From contig JAHHRV010000001.1 of assembly GCA_020025595.1 (NCBI GenBank), positions 124,001-188,000 on the forward strand: a stretch of 64,000 nucleotides of DNA. The letters are read 5' to 3'. This stretch comes from Oscillospiraceae bacterium (lineage in GTDB: Bacteria > Bacillota > Clostridia > Oscillospirales > Oscillospiraceae). Shown here piece by piece: positions 40,809-50,185 of the stretch (position 1 is its first letter; each line of letters opens with the position of its first letter). Position numbers and translations under genes: made by a program. The notes below the pieces were generated by a model that was given only the letters and a program-made list of their open reading frames with translations, did no database searches and was not told the origin of the DNA.

Positions 40809-41192
40809 GTGAGAAAACTTGGTGTATTATTCTTTTTGCTGATGGTGGCTGTTATTGCCGGATGCAGTAAACGGGAATATGAGGTCAATATCGTAATTCC
40901 CGCAGGTACTCAGGGAGAAATGGTCTATTCGGACATGGAGGTTTCTCCGAAAGGAAATACAGTGAAAATTTCCACAGGGGAAGGCCTGGGGGATACCTCT
41001 GTCTGCTTAAAACCTGTGGATTCGGGAGAAGAATACGAACCGCAAGGGGAGTACCTTACAGGTGGCATAACGGTGGAGCTTTCTGCAGAACATGGAAAGT
41101 GGTATCGGATCGGCATTCGGAGCTATAACGAAACGGATCAGGATATCACGGTAACTGTGAAGGTTCGCGGTGCAGAACTGCGCATCTCCTGA
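40809..41192 (+). CDS. Small lipoprotein of unknown function
   Basis: 127-aa predicted lipoprotein. GTG start with AAGGAGGG upstream. Signal peptide with lipobox V-I-A-G-C (Cys18), then an all-beta region with alternating polar/hydrophobic strands ('YEVNIVIPAGTQGEMVYSDMEV' split by loops, 'DITVTVKVRGAELRIS'). It resembles small Clostridial lipoproteins with an immunoglobulin-like fold, but I recognise no named family. Monocistronic, closed by a bidirectional terminator shared with argS. Confidence 0.75.
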   Translation: MRKLGVLFFLLMVAVIAGCSKREYEVNIVIPAGTQGEMVYSDMEVSPKGNTVKISTGEGLGDTSVCLKPVDSGEEYEPQGEYLTGGITVELSAEHGKWYRIGIRSYNETDQDITVTVKVRGAELRIS

Positions 41193-41195
41193 TAT

Positions 41196-41230
41196 AAAAA
41201 ATCCCACAGTCATGCGACTGTGGGATTTTT
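41196..41230. terminator. Bidirectional terminator between lipoprotein gene and argS
   Basis: AAAAATCCCACAGT and ACTGTGGGATTTTT with CATGCG loop; A-run and T-run on both sides. Confidence 0.92.
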
Positions 41231-41235
41231 GCATA

Positions 41236-42987
41236 TTACATCTTGTCGGGAGCGCTGAAACCAAGCAGGTCAATGCACTGCTCCAGAATGCGCTTTGCAA
41301 GGCCAATCAGGGCAATGTAGCCGGCCTTCTTCTGCTCATCTTCTTCACCCAGAATACGGGTCTGGTGATAGAACTTGTTCACGCAGCCAGCCAGATCATA
41401 GATGTATGCACAGATCAGGTTGGGGGCGGAGGACTTGAGGGCACTTTCCAGAGTGGGGCCGAACTTGGTGATGGACAGCATCAGATCCTTGGCAGATTCG
41501 TTGACAGGCTCCTGAATCTCCAGATGTTCCCATGCGCCGAACTTTGCAAGAATGCTTTTGATTCTGACGATGGTGTAGAGGATGTAGGGGCCGGTGTTGC
41601 CTTCAAATGCAGCGAAGCGATCCAGATCGAAGATATAGTCCTTAGTGGGCTGGTTGGACAGGTCGCCGTACTTCAGTGCAGCCATGGCGATCTTCTTGGT
41701 GGTTTCTTCCACTTCGTCCTCGGCAACGATCTTGTTCTCCACAACCTTGGTACGGACAAAATTGGTCATGTCGGAAACCAGTTGCTCCAGACGCATGACA
41801 CCGCCGTCACGGGTCTTGAAGGGCTTGCCGTCGGTGCCGTTCATGGTACCGAAGCCCAGATGCTCCAGCTCGGTTTCGGGCTTTACGATACCGCTCTTGC
41901 GGGCAGCGCGGAACACCTGCTCAAAGTGCAGAGCCTGACGCTTGTCGGTCAGGTACAGGATCTTGTCGGGATGGAAGTCCTGCATACGCTGAACCATGGT
42001 TGCAAGGTCGGTGGTGGCGTAGATGGAAGCGCCGTCGGACTTGACCAGAATGCAGGGAGGAACTTCCTTCTTGTCGGTTTCCTCTGCAACGGGCATAACC
42101 AGAGCGCCTTCACTCTCAACCAGCAGACCCTGCTTCTTCATATCCTCGATCATGGGAGGAATGTAGGGATCAGCATCGGATTCGCCCAGCCAGGACTCGA
42201 AGTGAACATCCAGATTGTCGTAGTTCTTCTTCAGGTCAGTCACGGACACATTCATGATGTGCTGCCAGATGGCACGGTAGCCGGGATGGCCCTTCTGCAG
42301 CTCGAAGGTAGCGGTGTGAGCCTTTTCTGCAAACTCTGCATCTTCCTTCTTCTTTGCAGAAGCGGTGGGATAGATCTCTTCCAGCTCGGAGATGGTGAAG
42401 GGAGGCTCGGTGGGGTATTCGCCCTTGAAATCGGGATCGAAGTAGGGCAGATCCGGCTGACGCTCTCTCAGTTCGGCAATGATCAGACCCATCTGCAGGC
42501 CCCAGTCGCCCAGGTGAATATCACCGATGGCGTTGTAGCCAAAGTACTTGTACAGGCGCTTCAGGCTCTCGCCGATGATGGCAGAACGCAGGTGGCCGAT
42601 GTGCAGGGGCTTTGCCACATTGGGTCCGCCATAGTCCACCACGATGGTCTTGCCGGTGCCGACCTTGTCAAGACCGAAGGTATCAGCAGTGCGCATCTGC
42701 TCCAGATACTGCTGCAGGAAGTGACCGCTGAGCTTCAGGTTGATAAAACCGGGCATAACGGCTTCCACCAGGGAATAGTCGTTGGCGTCCAGCTGCTCAA
42801 CAACAGCCTTGGCAATCTGGATGGGAGCGCATCTGTACTGCTTGGCAGCAGCCAGAGCGCCGTTGCACTGATATTCGCACAGGTCAGGACGGTTTGAAAC
42901 ATTGACCCGGCCGTAAGAAGCGTCATAACCGGCATCTTCAAAGGCCTTGGCCATTTTGCTGGAAATCAAATCCAGAATCTTTTCCAT
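41236..42987 (-). CDS. argS: Arginine--tRNA ligase
   Basis: 583-aa class I synthetase. The N-terminal Add-1 domain is followed by the HIGH signature 'PLHIGHLRSAIIGE' near residue 133, the Rossmann core 'GDWGLQMGLI' and the 'GKPFKTRDGGVMRLEQLV' region that replaces the KMSKS lysine loop. The DALR anticodon-binding domain ends 'QCIDLLGFSAPDKM'. Follows the ABC-F gene by 21 bp on the minus strand. Confidence 0.98.
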   Translation of the reverse strand: MEKILDLISSKMAKAFEDAGYDASYGRVNVSNRPDLCEYQCNGALAAAKQYRCAPIQIAKAVVEQLDANDYSLVEAVMPGFINLKLSGHFLQQYLEQMRTADTFGLDKVGTGKTIVVDYGGPNVAKPLHIGHLRSAIIGESLKRLYKYFGYNAIGDIHLGDWGLQMGLIIAELRERQPDLPYFDPDFKGEYPTEPPFTISELEEIYPTASAKKKEDAEFAEKAHTATFELQKGHPGYRAIWQHIMNVSVTDLKKNYDNLDVHFESWLGESDADPYIPPMIEDMKKQGLLVESEGALVMPVAEETDKKEVPPCILVKSDGASIYATTDLATMVQRMQDFHPDKILYLTDKRQALHFEQVFRAARKSGIVKPETELEHLGFGTMNGTDGKPFKTRDGGVMRLEQLVSDMTNFVRTKVVENKIVAEDEVEETTKKIAMAALKYGDLSNQPTKDYIFDLDRFAAFEGNTGPYILYTIVRIKSILAKFGAWEHLEIQEPVNESAKDLMLSITKFGPTLESALKSSAPNLICAYIYDLAGCVNKFYHQTRILGEEDEQKKAGYIALIGLAKRILEQCIDLLGFSAPDKM

Positions 42988-43008
42988 GGTATTTCTCTCC
43001 TTTACAGC

Positions 43009-44613
43009 TTAGGACTTCTTGGCAGCATCCTGCTTGGCAAGATAGTCATCATAGGTTCCGTAGTAGTCCACGATGGTGCCGTCGGGCTGGAATGCAATAA
43101 CACGGTTACACACAGAAGACAGCATTTCGTGGTCGTGGCTGGCAAGCAGCACAACGCCGGTGAAGGCTTCCAGACCCTTGTTCACAGCCTGGATGGATTC
43201 CATGTCCAGATGGTTGGTAGGCTGGTCCAGCAGCACCACATTGGCGCCGGACAGCATCATCTTGGAGAGCATACAGCGAACCTTCTCGCCACCGGACAGC
43301 ACATCCACGCTCTTAAATACATCTTCGCCGGAGAACAGCATACGGCCCAGGAAGCCACGCAGGTACACATCGTCCTTCTTGGCGGAGTATTCTCTCAGCC
43401 AGTCGACCAGCTCGCTCTTGTTTCCCTCGAAATAGGGGGTGTTGTCCTTGGGCAGGTAGCTGCGGGAAGTGGAGACACCCCACTTGATAGAGCCTTCATC
43501 AGGCTCCAGCTCGCCCATGAGGATCTGGAACAGAGCGGTCTGTGCCAGCTCGTTTTCACCGACAAATGCGATCTTGTCGGTACGGTTTACGGAGAAGTAA
43601 ACCTTATCCAGCAGCTTTTCGCCGTCGACGGTGACGGATACATCCTTAACGGTCAGAACATCTTTGCCCAGCTCACGCTCGGGGGTGAAGCCCACGAAGG
43701 GATAACGGCGGGAGGAGCAGGGCATCTCTTCAACAGTCAGCTTGTCCAGCAGCTTCCGGCGGGCGGTAGCCTGCTTGGCCTTTGCCTTGTTTGCGGAGAA
43801 GCGCTGAATGAACAGCTGCAGTTCTTCGATCTTTTCCTGGTTGCGCTTGTTCTTGTTGCGCAGCATGGCCTGAACCATCTGAGAGGATTCATACCAGAAG
43901 TCATAGTTGCCCACATACATCTTGATCTTGCCGTAGTCGATATCAACGGTATGGGTGCAGACGGTGTTGAGGAAGTGGCGGTCGTGGCTGACGGCGATGA
44001 CCATGCCGGGGAAGTCCAGCAGGAAGTCTTCCAGCCAGTTGATGGATTCGATATCCAGGTTGTTGGTGGGCTCGTCAAGCATAACGATGTCGGGGTTGCC
44101 GAACAGTGCCTGAGCCAGCAGGACCTTAACCTTCAGTCGGGGATCGGTGTCACCCATGATGTCGTAGTGGTTTTCAGTGGGAACGCCCAGACCCTGCAGG
44201 ATGCGGGATGCATCGCTTTCTGCTTCCCAGCCGCCCAGCTCTGCAAATTCTGCTTCCAGATCGGCGGCACGCAGGCCGTCTTCGTCGGTAAAATCGGGCT
44301 TTTCGTAAATGGCGTCCTTTTCCTTCATCACATCATACAGGTGCTGATTGCCCATGATGACGGTGTCCATGATGCTGAATTCATCGTAAGCATTCTGGTT
44401 CTGCTTCAGGACGGAAACACGCTGATTGGGAGCCACGGTGATGGAACCGGTAGTGGAATCCAGCTCGCCGTAGAGGATTCGCAGGAAGGTAGACTTGCCT
44501 GCGCCGTTGGCACCGATGATGCCATAACAGTTGCCGGGGAGGAACTGCAGATCTACATGCTGGAACAGCCACTGGCCGCCAAACTGCATACCTAAATTGC
44601 TGACAGTGATCAT
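43009..44613 (-). CDS. ABC-F family ATPase (YbiT/Uup-like translation factor)
   Basis: 534-aa protein with two ATPase domains and no membrane segments, as in ABC-F factors that act at the ribosomal E site or protect ribosomes from antibiotics. Domain 1: Walker A 'GANGAGKST', Walker B 'IVMLDEPTNNLD', with a degenerate signature ('DPRLKVKVLLAQAL' in place of LSGGQ), as in the YbiT/YkpA branch. The interdomain linker has the basic coiled segment 'KNKRNQEKIEELQLFIQRFSANKAKAKQA' (split). Domain 2: Walker A replaced by 'GENELAQTALF', signature 'LSGGEKVRC', Walker B 'VVLLDQPTNHLD'. The degenerate second P-loop is a feature of the branch. Operon with argS. Confidence 0.93.
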   Translation of the reverse strand: MITVSNLGMQFGGQWLFQHVDLQFLPGNCYGIIGANGAGKSTFLRILYGELDSTTGSITVAPNQRVSVLKQNQNAYDEFSIMDTVIMGNQHLYDVMKEKDAIYEKPDFTDEDGLRAADLEAEFAELGGWEAESDASRILQGLGVPTENHYDIMGDTDPRLKVKVLLAQALFGNPDIVMLDEPTNNLDIESINWLEDFLLDFPGMVIAVSHDRHFLNTVCTHTVDIDYGKIKMYVGNYDFWYESSQMVQAMLRNKNKRNQEKIEELQLFIQRFSANKAKAKQATARRKLLDKLTVEEMPCSSRRYPFVGFTPERELGKDVLTVKDVSVTVDGEKLLDKVYFSVNRTDKIAFVGENELAQTALFQILMGELEPDEGSIKWGVSTSRSYLPKDNTPYFEGNKSELVDWLREYSAKKDDVYLRGFLGRMLFSGEDVFKSVDVLSGGEKVRCMLSKMMLSGANVVLLDQPTNHLDMESIQAVNKGLEAFTGVVLLASHDHEMLSSVCNRVIAFQPDGTIVDYYGTYDDYLAKQDAAKKS

Positions 44614-44738
44614 TTCATACTCCTTACATCAAACAAATGTCGTTCTTACATAATTGAACCGAAAATAATCGGAACATAGCTATACATCATAAATATACCA
44701 TAGAATTGTGAATAATCAAAGAACTTTTTACAAGGGGG

Positions 44739-44766
44739 TTGCAATTTCTTTTGGATATGATATAAT
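44739..44766 (+). promoter_or_regulatory. htpG promoter
   Basis: TTGCAA (44739-44744)-N16-TATAAT (44761-44766), 56 bp upstream of the htpG start codon. The CIRCE element begins one base after the -10. Confidence 0.78.
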
Positions 44767-44767
44767 T

Positions 44768-44794
44768 TTAGCACTCGATACAAAAGAGTGCTAA
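44768..44794. promoter_or_regulatory. CIRCE element (HrcA operator)
   Basis: TTAGCACTC-N9-GAGTGCTAA, an exact match to the CIRCE consensus arms with the standard 9-bp spacer. It covers the transcription start of htpG, so HrcA should repress htpG until heat or protein stress. Confidence 0.95.
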
Positions 44795-44821
44795 TTTTGA
44801 AAGGAAGCGGAGATAAGCACT

Positions 44822-46711
44822 ATGGAAAAACAGCAATTTAAAGCAGAGTCCAAGCGACTGCTGGATTTGATGATCAATTCCATTTATACCCACCAGGAGA
44901 TTTTCCTGAGAGAGATCATTTCCAATGCATCCGATGCCATTGACAAGCTGGCATACACTGCACTGACTGACGAGAAGGTGGGCCTGAATCGGGATGATTT
45001 TGCAATTACCATTACCCGTGACCAAGAGCATCGAGTTCTGACGGTTTCTGATAACGGCATCGGCATGAGCAGGGAAGACCTGGAAGAGAATCTGGGTACC
45101 ATCTGCAAGTCCGGTTCTTTGAATTTTAAGCAGAATATGGAGAAGAATGAGGACATCGACATCATCGGTCAGTTCGGTGTCGGCTTCTACGCCGCATTCA
45201 TGGTGGCAAGCACCATCACTGTTGTTACCAAGAAGTATGGCGAAGACAAGGCCTGGAAGTGGACTTCCGACGGCGCTGAGGGCTATACCATTGAGGAAAC
45301 AACCCGCGATATGGCCGGTACCGATGTGATTATGACTCTGAAAGAGGACACCGAGGAAGAAAAGTACTCTGAATTCCTGGAAGAGTACCAGATTCGCTCT
45401 CTGATCCGCAAGTATTCTGACTATATTCGTTACCCCATCCGCATGGAGGTTTCCAAGTCCCGCAAGAAGGAAGGCTGCCCGGAGGATGCTCCTGAGTATG
45501 AATCCTACATGGAGATGGACACCCTGAACTCCATGGTTCCCATCTGGCAGAGAAATAAGAAGGATGTCACCGACGAAGAGTATGAGAGCTTCTACCGTGA
45601 GAAGTTCTACGACTACAACAAGCCTCTGCGCACCATTCATGTGAATGCTGAGGGCGCAGTGAGCTACAAGGCTCTGATGTATGTGCCTGCAAAGGCTCCC
45701 TTTGATTTCTACACCAAGGATTACAAGGGTGGTCTGCAGCTGTATTCTTCCGGTGTCATGATCATGGACAACTGCGAAGATCTGCTGCCTGATTACTTCC
45801 GTTTTGTCCGCGGCGTTGTGGACAGCCAGGATCTGTCCCTGAACATCAGCCGTGAGATGCTGCAGCACAACCGCCAGCTGGCAATCATTGCCCGGAATCT
45901 GGAAAAGAAGATCAAGTCCGAGCTGACTTCCATGCAGGAAAATGACCGTGAGAACTACGAGAAGTTCTACGGTGTCTTCGGTCGTCAGCTGAAGTACGGT
46001 ACCGTTTCTGATTACGGCGCACACAAGGACAGCTGCCAGGATCTGCTGCTGTTCTGGTCTGCCAAGGAGAACAAGCTCATCAGCCTGAAGGAATATGTGG
46101 ATGCCATGGCAGAGGGCCAGGAGAAGATCTACTACGCTCCCGGCGAAAGCACCGAGCGTCTTGCAAAGCTGCCTCAGGTCGAGACTCTGCTGGCAAAGGG
46201 CTATGATGTGCTGCTGTTCAACGAGGATGTGGACGAGTTTGTGCCTCAGACTCTGGTGACCTATTCAGAAAAGTCCTTCTGCAATGCACTGTCCGATGAT
46301 CTGGGACTGCAGAGCGAAGAGGAAAAGGCAAAGGCTGCCGAAAAGACCGAAGAGATGAAGGGCCTGCTGACCTTCGTTTCTGAGAAGCTCGATGGCAAGG
46401 TCAAGGAAGTGAAGCTGTCTGACAATCTGGGCAGCCACCCCGTTTCTCTGAGCCCCGAGGCCGGCATGAGCTTTGAGATGGAGAAATACATGAAGCGTAC
46501 CAATCCGGAATTTGCCTATGCCGTAGGCCGGATCCTGGAGCTGAACCCGGAGCATGAAGCTGTCAAGGCTATGCAGGAGGCTCTTGCATCCGATCCTGAA
46601 AAGGCAGAGGATTACGCAAAGCTTCTGTATGCTCAGGCTGAGCTGATGGCGGATCTGACACTGGAAGATCCGGTGGAATACACCAGATTGGTTTGCAAAC
46701 TTATGAAATAA
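44822..46711 (+). CDS. htpG: Chaperone protein HtpG (Hsp90)
   Basis: 629-aa ATP-dependent chaperone. The N-terminal GHKL ATPase has 'REIISNASDAIDKL' (catalytic Glu and nucleotide Asn), 'DNGIGMSREDL' and 'QFGVGFYAAFMV'. The middle domain has the client region and the catalytic-loop Arg in 'VDSQDLSLNISREMLQ'; the C-terminal dimerisation domain follows. AAGGAAG ribosome binding site. Controlled by CIRCE here, which differs from Bacillus subtilis where htpG is HrcA-independent. Confidence 0.98.
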   Translation: MEKQQFKAESKRLLDLMINSIYTHQEIFLREIISNASDAIDKLAYTALTDEKVGLNRDDFAITITRDQEHRVLTVSDNGIGMSREDLEENLGTICKSGSLNFKQNMEKNEDIDIIGQFGVGFYAAFMVASTITVVTKKYGEDKAWKWTSDGAEGYTIEETTRDMAGTDVIMTLKEDTEEEKYSEFLEEYQIRSLIRKYSDYIRYPIRMEVSKSRKKEGCPEDAPEYESYMEMDTLNSMVPIWQRNKKDVTDEEYESFYREKFYDYNKPLRTIHVNAEGAVSYKALMYVPAKAPFDFYTKDYKGGLQLYSSGVMIMDNCEDLLPDYFRFVRGVVDSQDLSLNISREMLQHNRQLAIIARNLEKKIKSELTSMQENDRENYEKFYGVFGRQLKYGTVSDYGAHKDSCQDLLLFWSAKENKLISLKEYVDAMAEGQEKIYYAPGESTERLAKLPQVETLLAKGYDVLLFNEDVDEFVPQTLVTYSEKSFCNALSDDLGLQSEEEKAKAAEKTEEMKGLLTFVSEKLDGKVKEVKLSDNLGSHPVSLSPEAGMSFEMEKYMKRTNPEFAYAVGRILELNPEHEAVKAMQEALASDPEKAEDYAKLLYAQAELMADLTLEDPVEYTRLVCKLMK

Positions 46712-46715
46712 GAAT

Positions 46716-46746
46716 AAAGGGCGAGACGCAAGTCTCGTCCTTTTTC
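46716..46746 (+). terminator. Terminator of htpG
   Basis: AAGGGCGAGAC and GTCTCGTCCTT arms with GCAA tetraloop and five T. Confidence 0.9.
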
Positions 46747-46761
46747 GTATAATTGTGAATC

Positions 46762-46790
46762 TTGCAATACGCCTCAAAACCGAGTACACT
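46762..46790 (+). promoter_or_regulatory. Promoter of the PhoBR-like pair
   Basis: TTGCAA (46762-46767)-N17-TACACT (46785-46790), 33 bp upstream of the response regulator start. Confidence 0.6.
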
Positions 46791-46822
46791 AAATTCAGCG
46801 CTAGACACAAGGAGGCACAGGT

Positions 46823-47503
46823 ATGATTTGGTGTGTAGAAGATGACCCCAGTATTCGGGATATCGAGGTGTACGCTCTGCAGAGCACAGGCTTTGAAGCA
46901 AAAGGCTTTGAAACCGGTGATGAATTCTGGAAGGCAATACAGACAGAGGTTCCCGAGCTGGTGCTTTTAGATGTGATGTTACCCGGTCTGGACGGAATCG
47001 AGCTGCTGTCCAGAATGAAAAAAGACCCCGCTCTTTGCGAGATTCCCGTGATTATGGCTACCGCCAAGGGCAGTGAATATGACAAGATTCAGAGCCTGGA
47101 TCTGGGTGCGGACGACTATTTGGTAAAGCCCTTTGGCATGATGGAGATGGTCTCCCGGGTCAAGGCGGTGCTCAGACGCTGCAAGCCCAGACGCTCAGAG
47201 AACCAGCTGAAGCTGGACGGACTGGTGATGAATCTGGACGAACACACGGTCAGCATTGACGGGGAACGAATTATGTTAACCTATAAGGAGTTTGAATTGC
47301 TCCGTCTGTTCCTTTCCCGTCCGGGGGTTGCCTTTACCAGAGAGCAGCTGCTGAGTGATGTGTGGGAAGCTGATTATCTGGGAGAGACCCGCACTGTGGA
47401 TATGCACATCCGGACTCTGCGCCAGAAGCTGGGCAGCTATGGGCAGCTGATCGAGACGGTACGCAATGTGGGATACCGGCTGGAGGCCAAGCATGACAGG
47501 TAA
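46823..47503 (+). CDS. OmpR/PhoB-type response regulator
   Basis: 226-aa regulator. The receiver has 'VEDDPSIRDIE', Asp in 'LVLLDVMLPGLDG' near residue 50, 'IPVIMATAKG' and Lys in 'DYLVKPFG'. The winged helix is 'LTYKEFELLRLFLSRPGVAFTREQLL' with 'TVDMHIRTLRQKLG' and 'VRNVGYRLE'. AAGGAGG ribosome binding site. Overlaps the histidine kinase gene by 11 bp. Overall most like PhoB/PhoP of phosphate control; a phosphate cotransporter lies 3 kb downstream with tandem Pho-box-like repeats. Confidence 0.94.
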   Translation: MIWCVEDDPSIRDIEVYALQSTGFEAKGFETGDEFWKAIQTEVPELVLLDVMLPGLDGIELLSRMKKDPALCEIPVIMATAKGSEYDKIQSLDLGADDYLVKPFGMMEMVSRVKAVLRRCKPRRSENQLKLDGLVMNLDEHTVSIDGERIMLTYKEFELLRLFLSRPGVAFTREQLLSDVWEADYLGETRTVDMHIRTLRQKLGSYGQLIETVRNVGYRLEAKHDR

Positions 47504-49142
47504 AATCTTTCGCTCCACCATGTTTGTGGCAGCGGTGGTTATGCTGTGCAGTCTGGCGTTCGTTGTGGGGGTGCTGTATGACTACTTTGACGCACTTCAG
47601 ATGAAACAGATGAAAAACGAACTGATGCTGGCGGCCGTTGGAACGGAGCTGAATGGACTGGACTATCTGGAGTATGTTGATTCAGACCGGCTCAGGATCA
47701 CTTGGATCAATCACGATGGTACGGTGTTGTATGATAATAAGGTTGATGCCCACACCATGGAAAATCACGCTGACCGGGAGGAGATTCGGGAGGCGCTGAC
47801 GGACGGCGACGGCAGCAGCGTGCGTTATTCCATGACTCTGACCCAGAAGACCTGCTACGAAGCCATGGAGCTTTCCGACGGGAGCGTTCTGCGTGTGTCG
47901 GTCAGCAGAGCTACTTCGGGAGTGGTCATGTGGGGGATGCTGCAGCCCGTTGGTGTTGTGGTGCTGATTGCGGTGGCGCTGTCGGCATTCCTGTCCATTC
48001 GTATGGCAAAACGAATCGTGAAGCCTCTGAACGAACTGGACCTGGAGAATCCTTCCGACAACGAAGTCTACGAAGAGATCACCCCGTTGCTGAGACGCAT
48101 CAAGCAGCAGCATCAGCAGATTTCCAATCAGATGCGCAAGCTCAAGTATAAAACCGATGAATTTGAGCAGATCACCTCCAACATGAACGAGGGTCTGGTG
48201 CTCCTTGACAAGAAGGGCGTGGTGCTCAGCATCAACCCGGCGGCAAAGCAGCTGTTCGGTGCGACGGATTTCTGCATCGGCCAGGATTTCCTCACGGTGG
48301 ATCGAAATCCGGATGTCCGGACTGCGGTGCAGCAGGTGTTTTCCAACGGCTACAGCCAGATTCGGGTGGCACGCAACAACCGGGAGTATCAGCTGGATCT
48401 GAGCCGAATCGAATCTCAGGGCAGTATCATGGGCGCGGTTATTCTGGCGTTTGATATTACAGCTCAGTATTCGGCGGAGCAGACCCGCCGGGAGTTTTCT
48501 GCAAATGTATCTCACGAGCTGAAGACCCCGCTGCAGTCCATCATTGGAAGTGCAGAGCTTCTGGAAAACGGTCTGGTGAAGCCGGAGGATACCACCCGCT
48601 TTGTCAGCCGTATCCGAAAAGAAGCTTCCCGGCTGGTGAATCTGATCGAGGATATCATCCGCCTGTCCCAGCTGGATGAAGGCATCCCCATGCCTCAGGA
48701 AGATGTGGACCTGCTGGACATCGCAAAAGAAGTGGCAGAGACATTACAGCCGATTGCACATGACAAACAGGTCACGCTACAGGTAGAGGGTACCGGCTGC
48801 TGTGTGAACGGTGTCCGCAGACTGCTCCACGAAATGGTGTATAACCTGTGTGAAAATGCAGTGAAGTACAATGTCTCCGGCGGCAGCGTGACCGTCCGGA
48901 TTTCCCAGCAGAACGGAAAACGGATCCTTTCAGTTTCGGATACGGGCATAGGCATCCCCTATGAGCACCAGGAAAGGGTGTTTGAACGGTTCTACCGGGT
49001 GGATAAGAGTCACTCAAGGCAGTCCGGCGGCACGGGATTGGGGCTGTCCATTGTAAAGCACGCAGCACAGTACCACAATGCAAAGCTGGAGCTGCAGAGC
49101 ACTCCGGGCGAAGGAACAACCATTACCGTTATTTTCCCATAA
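47493..49142 (+). CDS. Sensor histidine kinase, PhoR-like
   Basis: 549-aa membrane kinase. TM1 at residues 6-30, an extracytoplasmic domain (about 35-145), TM2 at about 147-167, a HAMP-like linker, a PAS domain (about 230-330, 'GLVLLDKKGVVLSINPAAKQLFG'), then HisKA with His in 'NVSHELKTPLQSIIGSAELL' and HATPase with N box 'LCENAVKYN', 'DTGIGIPYEHQERVFERFYRVDK' region and 'GTGLGLSIVKHAA'. This is the PhoR domain order. Paired with the preceding regulator. Confidence 0.95.
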   Translation: MTGKIFRSTMFVAAVVMLCSLAFVVGVLYDYFDALQMKQMKNELMLAAVGTELNGLDYLEYVDSDRLRITWINHDGTVLYDNKVDAHTMENHADREEIREALTDGDGSSVRYSMTLTQKTCYEAMELSDGSVLRVSVSRATSGVVMWGMLQPVGVVVLIAVALSAFLSIRMAKRIVKPLNELDLENPSDNEVYEEITPLLRRIKQQHQQISNQMRKLKYKTDEFEQITSNMNEGLVLLDKKGVVLSINPAAKQLFGATDFCIGQDFLTVDRNPDVRTAVQQVFSNGYSQIRVARNNREYQLDLSRIESQGSIMGAVILAFDITAQYSAEQTRREFSANVSHELKTPLQSIIGSAELLENGLVKPEDTTRFVSRIRKEASRLVNLIEDIIRLSQLDEGIPMPQEDVDLLDIAKEVAETLQPIAHDKQVTLQVEGTGCCVNGVRRLLHEMVYNLCENAVKYNVSGGSVTVRISQQNGKRILSVSDTGIGIPYEHQERVFERFYRVDKSHSRQSGGTGLGLSIVKHAAQYHNAKLELQSTPGEGTTITVIFP

Positions 49143-49217
49143 ACACAAGGAACTGCGGAAAAGGACGAACTTCCATAGGAACACAAAGTGAACCGGAGGT
49201 AAGTCCGATGCGGAAAA

Positions 49218-49257
49218 GGAGCCCGACCATCCCAATGTGGTGGTCGGGCTCCTTTTT
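49218..49257 (+). terminator. Terminator of the two-component operon
   Basis: GGAGCCCGACCA and TGGTCGGGCTCC, 12-bp perfect stem with an 11-nt loop and five T. Confidence 0.92.
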
Positions 49258-49432
49258 ATGGTGAGGATGATATAGATGGCTTTCATAGGAATGACCTCTG
49301 CTGCAAAATAATGTGTTTAACCATCCTTTTCCGCTATTCTCCTGTAGAACTACCGATCAAACTGTCAACTCTCTTAACAGGCGGTTGCCAAAGTAATGCC
49401 TGAAAACTATAATGTGGACAGGAGGCGAAGAA

Positions 49433-50185
49433 ATGTACGAACTTGATAAAGCAAAATTCGGAGCGTTTGTGGCCCGGCTCCGTAAGGAAAAGGGGTATAC
49501 ACAGAAGGAGCTGGCAGAACAACTCCTGATTTCAGATAAAGCAGTCAGCAAATGGGAAACGGGAACAACCATTCCCGATACAGCGCTGCTGATTCCTCTT
49601 GCGGATATTCTTGGCGTCACAGTAACGGAGTTGCTCACCGGGGAACGCATGGAAAAGCAGGCCATGCCGCCTGAAAAGGTTGAGAATATCGTAAAAACAG
49701 TCATTACCTACACCGAAGCTGCTCCTGCGCGAGCGTGGCAGGAAAAAAGCTTTTGGGGTGCTGCGTTTGTATTTGCCTGTTTGGCAGATGCGGTATTTCT
49801 GTTTCTGCTCTGGCAGAGAGGCCATCTGACTGAAGCTGTTGTGACCAACGCAGTACTTACTACACTGTTTGGCGCCTATTTCTGTTTCTTCGTACAGCTG
49901 AAGCTGCCCGCCTATTATGACCAAAACAAAATTTCAGGTGTCCATGATGGGGTTATCCGAATGAATATTCCCGGTCTGCATTTCAATAACAGCAACTGGC
50001 TGCATATCGTCAAAACCGGTCGATTGGCTATGATTGCAAATATGGTAGCTTTCCCGCTTTTGTCTATCGTTTTTGGGCAGCTCGTCCCGGAACTGTGGTA
50101 TGCTTCCGAGAATGTGGTCATGCTGGTTATGATGCTGGGTGGACTATTCATTCCTATGTACATTGTCGGAAAAAAATATGAATAA
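49433..50185 (+). CDS. XRE-family regulator with four-helix membrane domain
   Basis: 250-aa protein. Residues 5-65 are a Cro/C1-type helix-turn-helix ('FVARLRKEKGYTQKELAEQL', 'ISDKAVSKWETGTTIPD'). Residues about 105-250 hold four hydrophobic helices separated by an extracellular loop. Such membrane-tethered XRE proteins occur widely in Clostridia; some respond to envelope stress or antibiotics. GGAGG precedes the ATG. Alone in its unit. The target is unknown. Confidence 0.87.
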   Translation: MYELDKAKFGAFVARLRKEKGYTQKELAEQLLISDKAVSKWETGTTIPDTALLIPLADILGVTVTELLTGERMEKQAMPPEKVENIVKTVITYTEAAPARAWQEKSFWGAAFVFACLADAVFLFLLWQRGHLTEAVVTNAVLTTLFGAYFCFFVQLKLPAYYDQNKISGVHDGVIRMNIPGLHFNNSNWLHIVKTGRLAMIANMVAFPLLSIVFGQLVPELWYASENVVMLVMMLGGLFIPMYIVGKKYE

